The position numbers were made by a program, and so were the translations under genes. Shown in pieces: positions 56,556 to 64,000 of a stretch of 64,000 bases of DNA. The stretch spans positions 28,693 to 92,692 of the forward strand of contig NZ_FOCO01000013.1 in the NCBI RefSeq assembly GCF_900110135.1, written 5' to 3'. Under the pieces are notes generated by a model. That model was not told where the DNA came from. It searched no databases and saw only the letters and a program-made list of their open reading frames with translations. Each line of letters opens with the position of its first letter. Position 1 is the stretch's first letter. Origin of the DNA: Pseudorhodobacter antarcticus. GTDB lineage: Bacteria > Pseudomonadota > Alphaproteobacteria > Rhodobacterales > Rhodobacteraceae.

Positions 56556-57053
56556 CTATTGCGCAAAGATCGTCACATCTGGCAGGTCGGTCAAGGGCAG
56601 GTTCAACGCGCGAAACGCTGCCAGCGACAGTTGTGCTGCCCCGTCACCCGGAATCAAACCCACCGCAATCGACCCGCCCGCAGCCGTCACCACGCGCCCA
56701 GACCCCGCAGATTTAACCAAGGCAGACCGCAGCCAAAACCCCGGTTCTGTCACATTGCCAAGTGCGACGGCCGTCTTGCCCAAACTCTGCTCGCCCGCAG
56801 GTTTCGCAGGCGCCGCAAGTGCTGCCGCCTTTTGCGCGGCGGTCGTGGTATCCAACGCCGCCGCAGATTTCGCGCCCACCGGCGGCACCGCAACCCCGCC
56901 AGATGTCGGGCCAACCGCCGGACGCGTCTGCGGGCGCGGTTCAATCACGCCAACAGGTTCCATCGCCTGTCCGCCCCCCTTCCCAAAGGGCAAGCTGGCG
57001 CAGGCAGACAAGATCAAAAGGGCGGGCAACAAAGCCACGGTTTTATGTTTCAT
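56556..57053 (-). CDS. Small lipoprotein, conserved in Rhodobacterales
   Basis: A 165-residue protein with a signal peptide ending in lipobox LSAC at about residue 18. A Pro/Ala-rich spacer follows, then a compact C-terminal region ([20 protein letters not shown], ending in [11 protein letters not shown]). Homologues are often mislabelled D-galactarate dehydratase; nothing enzymatic is visible. SPOR-like placement is possible but unproven. It is divergent from moaA and coupled to the ligase gene. Confidence 0.8.
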   Translation of the reverse strand: MKHKTVALLPALLILSACASLPFGKGGGQAMEPVGVIEPRPQTRPAVGPTSGGVAVPPVGAKSAAALDTTTAAQKAAALAAPAKPAGEQSLGKTAVALGNVTEPGFWLRSALVKSAGSGRVVTAAGGSIAVGLIPGDGAAQLSLAAFRALNLPLTDLPDVTIFAQ

Positions 57054-57129
57054 GGCCAAAACTCTATCTGCTGCCTTTGCGGCTTTCAATGCCCTTGCAC
57101 CGACTTGCCACGCGGCCTACCTTGATGAC

Positions 57130-58134
57130 ATGAACACGCCATTGATAGACCCATTCGCCCGCGCCATCACCTATCTGCGCGTCTCTGTGACGGATCGTTG
57201 CGATTTTCGCTGCGTCTATTGCATGTCCGAAAACATGAACTTTCTGCCCAAAGCGGAACTGCTGACGCTGGAGGAGTTGGACCGCATGTGTTCCACCTTC
57301 ATCGGCCTTGGCGTGCAAAAACTGCGCATCACGGGCGGTGAACCCCTTGTGCGCAAAGGGATTATGACATTTTTCGACGGTATGGCCCGCCACCTCACCT
57401 CCGGTGCGTTGCAAGAGCTGACGTTGACCACCAACGGCAGCCAATTGCGCAAATTCGCCGCCGATCTTGCGGCTTGCGGGGTCAAACGCATAAATGTCTC
57501 ACTCGATACGCTGGATGACGCAAAATTTGCCAAAATCACCCGCTGGGGGCGACTTTCGCAAGTGTTAGACGGAATTGCCGCGGCAAAAGAGGTGGGGATC
57601 CACGTCAAAATCAACGCGGTCGCGCTGAAAGGGTTTAACGAGGATGAACTGTTCACCCTGACCGATTGGTGCGCGCGCGAAGGCCATGATCTGACGTTCA
57701 TTGAGGTGATGCCAATGGGTGATCTGGGGAATGAGGACCGGCTGGACCAATATTGGTCGCTAAAAGAGCTGCGCGCCCGCCTGCGCGACCGTTTCACCGT
57801 GACCGACCTGCCCGACCGCACAGGCGGCCCCGCGCGCTATGTGCGATTGAAAGAAACGGGCCAGCGCATTGGATTTATCACGCCACTGACGCATAATTTC
57901 TGCGAAAGCTGTAATCGCGTGCGCCTGACCTGCACCGGCGAACTTTATATGTGCTTGGGGCAAGAGGATATGGCAGACCTGCGCGCGCCCTTGCGTGCCA
58001 GCCCTGAAAACCACCTGCTGGAAACCGCGATCCGCACCGCGATCAGCCGCAAGCCAAAAGGCCATGATTTCGACTATTCCCGTCAGAAAGCGGGCGGTCA
58101 AATGACCCGACACATGAGCCATACGGGCGGCTGA
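57130..58134 (+). CDS. moaA: GTP 3',8-cyclase (molybdenum cofactor)
   Basis: Radical SAM enzyme that starts molybdopterin synthesis. The N-terminal cluster cysteines are C24, C28 and C31 ([10 protein letters not shown]). The C-terminal cluster lies in [19 protein letters not shown], and the essential Gly-Gly terminus is present (HTGG). It has 334 residues from ATG 57130; the open frame extends upstream only over the antisense lipoprotein gene. No other moa gene is adjacent. Confidence 0.95.
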   Translation: MNTPLIDPFARAITYLRVSVTDRCDFRCVYCMSENMNFLPKAELLTLEELDRMCSTFIGLGVQKLRITGGEPLVRKGIMTFFDGMARHLTSGALQELTLTTNGSQLRKFAADLAACGVKRINVSLDTLDDAKFAKITRWGRLSQVLDGIAAAKEVGIHVKINAVALKGFNEDELFTLTDWCAREGHDLTFIEVMPMGDLGNEDRLDQYWSLKELRARLRDRFTVTDLPDRTGGPARYVRLKETGQRIGFITPLTHNFCESCNRVRLTCTGELYMCLGQEDMADLRAPLRASPENHLLETAIRTAISRKPKGHDFDYSRQKAGGQMTRHMSHTGG

Positions 58135-58141
58135 CAAAATA

Positions 58142-58183
58142 GATTTTTCCATGAAAAATCTTGCCTCCGGCGGAGGTATTTTT
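58142..58183. repeat. Twin hairpin, Rhodobacterales-type extragenic element
   Basis: GATTTTTC-N3-GAAAAATC is followed by CCTCC-GGC-GGAGG and TATTTTT. The second part (GCCTCCGGCGGAGGTATTTT) matches a motif I know as recurrent after Rhodobacteraceae genes. It can end moaA transcription and lies before the convergent repair gene. Confidence 0.7.
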
Positions 58184-58203
58184 ACCAAGGTGAAACTGCA
58201 AGG

Positions 58204-58884
58204 TTAGGGCAGAAGTTGCCCGGCCTCTTTGCGCGCCCAAGTTTTCATCAAATCGCCGTATTCTGCCAAAAACGCCTGCGTGCGGTCGGGGTCATGTTTG
58301 GAAAGACCACGCAACCAGCCCGCCACGGCTTTTTGGATAAACCAATCCTTGTCGGTTAGATAAGACGCGGCCCAATGCAAAACGCGTTCGCGCGCCTCGG
58401 CCTCGTCCGGTTTGGGGTGGTTCAGCAGGGCAAAAGGCAAAGTGGCCACCAGCGCCGCGCGCCTTTCCCACATCACCTCACTTTTGGTCCACGCCTCCAC
58501 CTTTTCAAGGCGCGATGGGTCCGCGACAATCCGCTTTTGTGCGGCACTGCAAACTGCATCCGCAATTGCCCAAGCGTCAAGCTGCGGCAGCCAGGCGCAG
58601 ATCAAATCCCATGCGCCTGCATCATCCGGTTTGATACGCGCTTGTGTCAGCAGTTTTGCCGCCGCGATCCGCGCCTCGTGGATATTGCTGCCCCACAGGT
58701 CCGCACACAACGCCAGCCGTGCGTCTAGCGTCAGATCCACGCGCCACACCTTGCACAGCGCATCAATTTCAGAGGGGGCGGTGCCCAGATAGGGACGATC
58801 TGCCTTGTGATAGGCCGCCATATCAGCCGCTTTTTCCGGAATGGCGCAGGCGGTCAGTTGCGCAATCGCCTCTTGCAACATCAT
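58204..58884 (-). CDS. DNA alkylation repair protein, AlkD-like
   Basis: HEAT-like repeat protein of the DNA alkylation repair family, which excises N3/N7-alkylated bases. The 226-residue sequence is all-helical with repeats such as WERRAALVATLPFAL and DKDWFIQKAVAGWLRGL, typical of AlkD. ATG 58884 overlaps the glmS stop, so it is probably co-transcribed with glmU-glmS. The larger open frame is antisense-free extension inside glmS. Confidence 0.85.
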   Translation of the reverse strand: MMLQEAIAQLTACAIPEKAADMAAYHKADRPYLGTAPSEIDALCKVWRVDLTLDARLALCADLWGSNIHEARIAAAKLLTQARIKPDDAGAWDLICAWLPQLDAWAIADAVCSAAQKRIVADPSRLEKVEAWTKSEVMWERRAALVATLPFALLNHPKPDEAEARERVLHWAASYLTDKDWFIQKAVAGWLRGLSKHDPDRTQAFLAEYGDLMKTWARKEAGQLLP

Positions 58885-60695
58885 TCGACGGTCACCGATT
58901 TGGCAAGGTTTCGCGGTTGGTCCACATCCGTCCCTTTCGCAATCGCGGTGTGATAGGCCAGTAACTGTGCTGGAACTGCGTATAAAATGGGCGCCAGAAA
59001 GTTTGGCACCGATGGCATCGCAATCGTGCGCCAACAGCCCGCGCCCGCCTCGGCCACGCCCGCCGCGTCGGAGATCAGCAGAACCTTGCCATGCCGCGCC
59101 ATCACCTCTTGCATGTTGGACACGGTTTTTTCAAACAACGCGTCACGCGGGGCCAAAACGATCACCGGAACTCGCGCATCAATCAGCGCGATCGGTCCAT
59201 GCTTCAATTCACCACTGGCATAGCCTTCGGCGTGGATGTAGCTGATTTCTTTCAGCTTTAGCGCGCCCTCCATCGCCAATGGGAACAGTGGCCCGCGCCC
59301 CAGAAACAAGATATCCTGCGCTTCGGCCAACTCCTCGGCGATCACGGCAACCTCTGGCGCGATGCGCAACGCTTGGCTCACCAGCCCCGGCAGGGCCTGC
59401 AAATCGGCGATATGTTGCGCCAGTTCGGCAGGTGTCAAACGGCCGCGGTCCACTGCCGCTTTCAACGCCATCAGCGCCAAAGTGGTCAATTGGCAGGTAA
59501 AGGCCTTGGTCGAGGCAACACCCACCTCCACCCCCGCGCGGATTAGCAGGGCGATATCGGATTCGCGCGCGATTGACGATGTGGGCACATTGACCACCGC
59601 CACGATTTTTGCCGCCTTGTCGCGGCAATAGCGCAGGGCGGCCAGCGTGTCTGCAGTTTCGCCAGACTGGCTGACAAAAATTGCCCAAGTGTTGGGTGTG
59701 ATCGGCGGCTCGCGATAGCGAAATTCAGACGCGACATCCACATCCACGGGTAGGCCTGCGATTTGTTCAAACCAATATTTCGCCACCACACAGGCGTAAT
59801 AGGCGGTGCCGCAACCGACCATGGTCAAACGGTCCACGCCCGCAAAATCCACCTCTGCAGGCGGGTTCAGGGCGTTGCCTGCGACCATATGTTTGATCGC
59901 ATCAGCCAGCACTATGGGCTGTTCGGCGATCTCTTTTGCCATGAAATGTTTGTAACCGGCCTTTTCAATGCGGGTATTTTCCAGCACGATTTTGGTGGCA
60001 CCACGGTTGGCGCGACGATTGTGTTCATCAAATATTTCAACGCCTTGCCGGGTCAAAACCGCCCAATCGCCTTCTTCCAAATAGGTGATGGTATCGGTCA
60101 TGGGGGCCAGTGCGATAGCATCCGACCCGACAAACATCTCTCCCTCGCCATGCCCGATTGCCAAGGGCGATCCTTTGCGGGCTGCGATCATCAGATTATC
60201 TTCGCCCTCAAACAGAAAACACAGCGCAAACGCCCCATGCAGCCGCGCCAGCGTTTCACGCGCGGCCTCAATCGGGGTCATACCTGCGTCCAAATGGGCA
60301 CGGGTTAAAATGGCAACGGTTTCGGTATCGGTTTGGGATTCGAAAACATATCCCTTTGCTTCTAACTCCGCCCGCAGATCGCGAAAATTCTCGATGATGC
60401 CGTTGTGAACGACCGCAACTTTGCCCGATTGATGCGGGTGCGCGTTGGCAACAGTGGCCGTGCCATGCGTGGCCCAGCGGGTGTGCCCAATGCCGGATTT
60501 GCCTGCTAGCGCATCATGCACTAGCAAATCCGAAAGGTTCACCAACTTGCCCACCGCACGCCGCCGCCCCAGCCGGCCGCCATCCAATGTGGCAATGCCG
60601 GCGCTGTCATAGCCGCGATATTCCAACCGTTTCAGCGCCTCCACCAGCAAAGGTGCGACTTCGTTCTTACCAAGGACCCCGACAATACCGCACAT
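58881..60695 (-). CDS. glmS: Glutamine--fructose-6-phosphate aminotransferase
   Basis: Makes glucosamine-6-phosphate, the entry to UDP-GlcNAc. The N-terminal glutaminase domain begins MCGIVGV with the catalytic cysteine at position 2 and has GHTRWATHGT. Two SIS domains follow (VSQSGETADTLAAL, VASTKAFTCQ), and the end is DQPRNLAKSVTVE. It has 604 residues from ATG 60695, which shares a base with the glmU stop (TAATG). Confidence 0.97.
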   Translation of the reverse strand: MCGIVGVLGKNEVAPLLVEALKRLEYRGYDSAGIATLDGGRLGRRRAVGKLVNLSDLLVHDALAGKSGIGHTRWATHGTATVANAHPHQSGKVAVVHNGIIENFRDLRAELEAKGYVFESQTDTETVAILTRAHLDAGMTPIEAARETLARLHGAFALCFLFEGEDNLMIAARKGSPLAIGHGEGEMFVGSDAIALAPMTDTITYLEEGDWAVLTRQGVEIFDEHNRRANRGATKIVLENTRIEKAGYKHFMAKEIAEQPIVLADAIKHMVAGNALNPPAEVDFAGVDRLTMVGCGTAYYACVVAKYWFEQIAGLPVDVDVASEFRYREPPITPNTWAIFVSQSGETADTLAALRYCRDKAAKIVAVVNVPTSSIARESDIALLIRAGVEVGVASTKAFTCQLTTLALMALKAAVDRGRLTPAELAQHIADLQALPGLVSQALRIAPEVAVIAEELAEAQDILFLGRGPLFPLAMEGALKLKEISYIHAEGYASGELKHGPIALIDARVPVIVLAPRDALFEKTVSNMQEVMARHGKVLLISDAAGVAEAGAGCWRTIAMPSVPNFLAPILYAVPAQLLAYHTAIAKGTDVDQPRNLAKSVTVE

Positions 60696-62050
60696 TATTG
60701 GACTTCTTTCTGGCATTTTGCCTTGGCAGATTTGTACATATCGAACAACTTGACCGCGAGGCCGGGTTTGTTCACTTGCTTGGCCCGCCCCAGCGCCAAG
60801 GCTTCCGCCGGGACATCGCTGGTGATCACGGAACCCGACCCCGTCATCGCATCGCGCCCCACAGTGACAGGCGCGACCAGCATTGTGTTTGATCCGATAA
60901 ACACACGCGGACCGATTTCTGTGTGATGTTTGCTGACCCCATCAAAATTGCAGGTGATCGTGCCCGCGCCAATGTTGGTATGTTCGCCCACATGTGCATC
61001 GCCTAGATAGGTGAGGTGGCCAACTTTAACCCCTTCATCCAGCACGGTGTTTTTGATTTCAACAAAGTTCCCGACATGAACATCCTCGGCCAGTTCCGCG
61101 CCGGGGCGCAGGCGGGCAAAGGGGCCGACAACGGCGCCGCGGCTGATATGGCAGCCTTCAAGGTGGCAAAAGGCACGGATTTCGGCGCCTGATTCAATGG
61201 TGACACGCGGGCCAAAGACCACATTCGGGGCGATGGTGGTGTCGCGGCCAATCACCGTGTCCAGCGCGAAATAGGTGGTTGCGGGGTCGGTCAGGGTCAC
61301 GCCGTTGTCCATCGCCTCGGCGCGCATGCGGGTCTGAAACAGCGCCTCAGCCTGGCTAAGTTCAGCGCGGGTGTTGATGCCCAGCGTTTCCGATTGGTCA
61401 CAGATCACCACGCCTGCGGACAGGCCAGCGGCGCGGGCCAGCGCGATGATATCGGTCAAATAGTATTCAGCCGCCGCATTTTGGTTGCCGATCTGGGCGA
61501 CCAAATCGAACAGCACACCCGCTTCGGCGCAGATCACGCCGGAATTACACAGGGTTATGGCGCGTTCGGCGTCGGTTGCGTCCTTGAATTCAACGATGCG
61601 GTCCAAGCTGTCGCCTGACGTGATCAGGCGGCCATAGCGGCCCGGATCGGCGGCTTCAAACCCCAGCACGACGACGGCATGATCGGCGCGGGCGTCCAGC
61701 ATGGCTTGCAAAGTTTCCAGCCGCACGAAAGGGGTGTCGCCGTAAAGAACGATCACGTCGCCGGTGGCATTTGCCAGCTGCGAGGCCGCTTGGGCGACGG
61801 CGTGGCCGGTGCCAAGCTGTTCGGTTTGCAAGACCACGGTGATGCTGTCATCAAAAGCGCGGGCAGCTTTTTCGACCGCTTGCGCGCCGTGGCCTGCGAC
61901 GACGACGATCTTTTCGGGGTCCAATGCTTGGGCCCCTTGCAGCGCGTGGTGGAGAAGGGGGGCGGCCCCCAGAAGGTGCAAAACTTTGGGCAGGTCCGAA
62001 TTCATCCGGGTGCCTTTGCCTGCGGCCAAAACGATCAATGAAACCGACAT
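60695..62050 (-). CDS. glmU: Bifunctional GlmU (uridyltransferase/acetyltransferase)
   Basis: Converts glucosamine-1-phosphate to UDP-GlcNAc. The N-terminal pyrophosphorylase domain has LAAGKGTRMNSDLPKVLH, and the C-terminal left-handed beta helix shows hexapeptide repeats (VGPFARLRPGAELAEDVHVG) with the acetyl-CoA site. It has 451 residues. With glmS it forms a two-step UDP-GlcNAc operon; divergent from gph. Confidence 0.96.
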   Translation of the reverse strand: MSVSLIVLAAGKGTRMNSDLPKVLHLLGAAPLLHHALQGAQALDPEKIVVVAGHGAQAVEKAARAFDDSITVVLQTEQLGTGHAVAQAASQLANATGDVIVLYGDTPFVRLETLQAMLDARADHAVVVLGFEAADPGRYGRLITSGDSLDRIVEFKDATDAERAITLCNSGVICAEAGVLFDLVAQIGNQNAAAEYYLTDIIALARAAGLSAGVVICDQSETLGINTRAELSQAEALFQTRMRAEAMDNGVTLTDPATTYFALDTVIGRDTTIAPNVVFGPRVTIESGAEIRAFCHLEGCHISRGAVVGPFARLRPGAELAEDVHVGNFVEIKNTVLDEGVKVGHLTYLGDAHVGEHTNIGAGTITCNFDGVSKHHTEIGPRVFIGSNTMLVAPVTVGRDAMTGSGSVITSDVPAEALALGRAKQVNKPGLAVKLFDMYKSAKAKCQKEVQ

Positions 62051-62153
62051 GAAACCCTTTCCATCACTGTGGGTTCCCTTTTACACGGGGGGGCCTGAGT
62101 CGCAAGGCCGGGCTGGTCACGCGCTGTTGCAGCGCTGTCATATGGGGGGAAAT

Positions 62154-62822
62154 ATGCGGACGGTTGTGTTTGATTTGGACGGGACGTTGGCCGACACCAG
62201 CGGAGATTTGATCGCCGCCGCGAATGCGTGCTTTGAGGCGCGGGGGCAGGGGCGGCCGTTGGATGCGGTGGCGGATCAATTGACGGCGTTCGCGGGCGGG
62301 CGGGCGATGTTGCGGCTGGGGGCCGGGCGGTTGGGCTTGGGGTGGGATGAGGGCGATATTGATGCGCAGTATCCGGTTTTACTGGCGGAGTATGGGCGGG
62401 CGATTGCGGTGCATACGCGGCTCTATCCCGGCGCTGTGCGTTCGGTGGAGGGGTTGCGCGGCGCTGGGTTTGCCACGGCGATTTGCACGAACAAACCCGA
62501 AGGGTTGGCGGTGCAATTGGTGGCGGCGCTGGGGATATCAGACCTGTTTGGCGCGCTGTTGGGGGCGGATAGTTTGCCCGTGCGCAAGCCTGACCCGGAG
62601 CATTATTTTGAAACGGTGCGGCGGGCGGGGGGCCTGCCTGCGCGGTCGCTTTTGATTGGGGATACGGTGACGGACCGGGACACCGCGCGGGCGGCGGGGG
62701 TGCCGATTATCTTGGTGGGGTTCGGACCGGAGGGGGCAGGGGTTTCGCGATTGGAACCGGACGCAATTTTGGATGATTACGACGGCTTGATGGGGGTGAT
62801 TGATCGGCTTTTGCCGGGGTAG
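62154..62822 (+). CDS. gph: HAD-family phosphatase, phosphoglycolate phosphatase-like
   Basis: HAD-IA hydrolase (222 residues). Motif I is VVFDLDGTLADTS, motif II lies in TAICTNKPEG, and motifs III/IV in RKPDPEHY and LIGDTVTDRDTARAAG. It likely dephosphorylates 2-phosphoglycolate. ATG 62154 follows GGGGGGAAAT; an in-frame ATG at 62142 is possible. The gene is markedly GC-rich compared with the left half of the window. Confidence 0.87.
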   Translation: MRTVVFDLDGTLADTSGDLIAAANACFEARGQGRPLDAVADQLTAFAGGRAMLRLGAGRLGLGWDEGDIDAQYPVLLAEYGRAIAVHTRLYPGAVRSVEGLRGAGFATAICTNKPEGLAVQLVAALGISDLFGALLGADSLPVRKPDPEHYFETVRRAGGLPARSLLIGDTVTDRDTARAAGVPIILVGFGPEGAGVSRLEPDAILDDYDGLMGVIDRLLPG

Positions 62823-62900
62823 CATCGCGGTTTGGCGGGTGCGAAATCGCGCGCGATGCGGGGGGTAAGACATTGATTTGGTTTGGTGTTGATTTTTTTG

Positions 62901-62915
62901 TTAACTAAATATTAA
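62901..62915. promoter_or_regulatory. CtrA-type box TTAA-N7-TTAA
   Basis: A perfect TTAA-CTAAATA-TTAA full site stands in an AT-rich island of about 45 bp (62878-62922) inside otherwise GC-rich DNA. CtrA, the alphaproteobacterial cell-cycle/motility regulator, binds this pattern. No intact gene starts after it on either strand, so its target may be lost. Confidence 0.45.
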
Positions 62916-62942
62916 GGTTTGATCGCGCGGTTTTGAGGCGGC

Positions 62943-62980
62943 GCGGGGCGGTGGGTTACACCCACCCTACACCGCCCCGC
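62943..62980. repeat. Extragenic palindrome of Rhodobacterales type
   Basis: GCGGGGCGGT pairs with ACCGCCCCGC (10 bp). Within it GTGGGT-TAC-ACCCAC forms an alternative inner hairpin. The GGTGGGTTACACCCACCCTAC core is one I know as recurrent between Rhodobacteraceae genes. No U-run follows, so it is more likely a repeat than a terminator. Confidence 0.7.
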
Positions 62981-63115
62981 AAAAGAGGGCTGGGGTCTGT
63001 TTTTTGACGCGGCGCTAAATTTTGGCAAGCGATGCGGATATAAAAACGCGATTTATGCTGCGCCTTGAGTGGCGCGCAGCCAATCAAAAAACAAGCGGGA
63101 TTGTGGCGCCCTTAT

Positions 63116-63332
63116 TCATCGAAAACGTGCTGATATCAAAATCAGCTGCGAGTTTGTCCGGGCCCGCCTAATGATTGTAGCATGAGGGAGAACCAACACT
63201 TCGCTGACCACTTGAGGGCGGAACGCCGTGGTCGAAACACATTGAACAATAAGGTTCAAAAGCCCTTTTTTATCGCGGAAATAGTCAGAATTGTAATGGT
63301 AATCCATCGCTGACCATGCCCAATCTTCGAGG
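63116..63332 (-). pseudogene. 3' fragment of an unknown gene cut by an IS element
   Basis: The frame ends with about 65 protein-like codons (MDYHYNSDYFRDKKGLLNLI, FRPQVVSEVLVLPHATIIRR) terminating at 63116. Upstream it runs into the start of an IS5-type element at about 63333, where the reading becomes antisense to the transposase. I do not recognise the family. I infer a gene truncated by the insertion. Confidence 0.5.
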
Positions 63333-63868
63333 CGTTGTTGCAGAACTCTGATTGCCGAGGATTCACATCGTGACTCCATGCGGTTAGACGGGCGGCATGA
63401 GCAAGCCATCACCCGCTCGCTACCGCACGACGAACTGGTCCAGCTACACCGCCTCCCTGAAGAAGCGTGGGTCGCTGTTGATCCGTTGCCAGGCAACGCA
63501 TGTTTGTATGCGTGAGAGGGGGGGGGTGGATAAGGAGATAATCTGGCTTGCGCCGCATGACGGCAGTCCCGGTCGGCCCGCGGTGTTCTCTGATGCGGCC
63601 ATCCAGTTTTGCCTGACGATCAAAGTTCTGTTCAAGTTGCCATTACGGCAGACGACCGGCATGGTCGCCAGCTTGCTGAAGTTGGCGAACCTGAACTGGG
63701 CGGTGCAGGATTATACGACCCTGTGCAGACGGTAAAGGACGCTGGCCGTCCAGATCCCCTATCGTTGTGCCGATGGGCCGCTGAACCTGCTCGTCGATAG
63801 CACTGGGATTAAGTTCCTTGGCGACGGCGAGTGGCAGGCCCGAAAGCATGGTATTCAGGGCCGCCGTC
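63333..63868 (+). mobile_element. Left part of an IS5-family insertion sequence
   Basis: GAGGCGTTGTTGCAGAACTC near 63333 resembles an IS left end; the transposase begins 64 bp later. The element breaks off near 63868, well inside its transposase, so the right end is missing here. Exact ends are estimated. Confidence 0.65.
63397..63868 (+). pseudogene. Broken IS5-family transposase
   Basis: The N-terminal part (MSKPSPARYRTTNWSSYTAS, WLAPHDGSPGRP, FSDAAIQFCLTIKVLFKLPL, LANLNWAVQDYTTLCRR) is typical of IS5-type transposases. Three lesions show. An in-frame insertion of about 42 bp after codon 28 adds a cysteine- and arginine-containing stretch built on a small palindrome. A CGG-TAA stop at 63733-63735 replaces the usual CGG-CAA. 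After it the frame continues as RTLAVQIPYR and LLVDSTGIKFLGDGEWQARK, then loses similarity after GRR near 63868. It cannot encode an active enzyme. Confidence 0.8.
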
Positions 63869-63901
63869 GGTCGTTGCCCCCTCTCGCACATGTAGACATG
63901 T

Positions 63902-64000
63902 GGGCACCTCTATTAATACCATAAATGGTCAATGATCGCCCCGTAAGTAATTGTTTTCATTGCGGTCCCCTTTGGCGGTTCTGAATTAATAGAGGTGCCC
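63902..64000. mobile_element. 99-bp element with 16-bp terminal inverted repeats
   Basis: GGGCACCTCTATTAAT at 63902 is repeated exactly in inverted form as the last 16 bases of the window. The interior (67 bp) has no coding capacity and is AT-richer than its surroundings. This is the layout of a MITE derived from a larger IS. Alternatively it is two separate IS ends facing each other. Flanking duplications cannot be tested because the window ends here. Confidence 0.6.

Noticed and set aside
56506..57129. N-terminal extension of moaA by over 200 codons
   Set aside because: The extension is antisense to the lipoprotein gene; MoaA has canonical length from ATG 57130.

Overview
The window is chromosomal DNA from an alphaproteobacterium, most probably a marine member of the Rhodobacterales (Roseobacter group). 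Support comes from the order nuoN-birA-coaX-rnj at the left edge, a second Pcm-like methyltransferase directly before tolC, the small conserved protein next to efp, a Hint-domain protein, a DUF3422 protein, and a GGTGGGTTACACCCACC-type extragenic palindrome. The taxon is inferred from family knowledge and gene order. No rRNA or tRNA gene, CRISPR array or prophage was found.

Layout. 1-4.7 kb: nuoN, birA, coaX and rnj in one run, closed by a strong terminator. 4.7-8.6 kb (minus): an RhlE-type RNA helicase, then a glycosyltransferase coupled to an unknown protein and to the 3' remnant of a third gene. 8.6-11.3 kb (minus): prfC and a Hint-domain protein. 11.5-13.7 kb: a translationally coupled trio (atypical SDR, putative glycosyltransferase, atypical histidine phosphatase). 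13.8-17.9 kb: an orphan FbpC-type ABC ATPase, a short HTH regulator, and tatABC coupled to an AAA-type ATPase. 17.9-20.6 kb (minus): surE-pcm-nlpD, the enterobacterial order without rpoS. 20.9-30.3 kb: phosphomannomutase, a 1 kb gene-poor stretch, hemF-idi, an AbgB-like M20 hydrolase, a GST, a Pcm-like methyltransferase, tolC and a PopZ-like protein. 30.3-39.8 kb: efp, ygfZ, a class-V aminotransferase, a MbcA/Xre-RES toxin-antitoxin pair, CorA, a decayed DUF305 gene, a class-I amidotransferase, an L,D-transpeptidase and kynU. 39.9-46 kb: a small membrane methyltransferase, pntAB, DUF3422 and a YeeE transporter. 46.1-54.9 kb: a five-gene peptide ABC transporter (minus) divergent from argE, a truncated FAD oxidoreductase and an M20 amidohydrolase, together a peptide/amino-acid scavenging block. 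55-62.8 kb: AMP-forming acyl-CoA ligase, a small lipoprotein, moaA, a DNA alkylation repair protein, glmS-glmU and gph. 62.8-64 kb: a decayed edge with a CtrA-type box, an extragenic palindrome, a gene fragment cut by an IS5-type element, that element itself broken by a nonsense codon and an insertion, and a 99-bp element with 16-bp terminal inverted repeats.

Most of the window is core metabolism. The clearest accessory signals are the RES toxin-antitoxin module, several genes caught in decay (8.4, 35.9, 53.4 and 63.1-63.9 kb), the PopZ-like protein, the coupled 11.5-13.7 kb trio whose members lack textbook catalytic residues, and the mosaic mobile DNA at the right edge. I did not find a system I would call clearly undescribed; the coupled unknown cluster at 6.5-8.6 kb and the trio at 11.5-13.7 kb are the best candidates.
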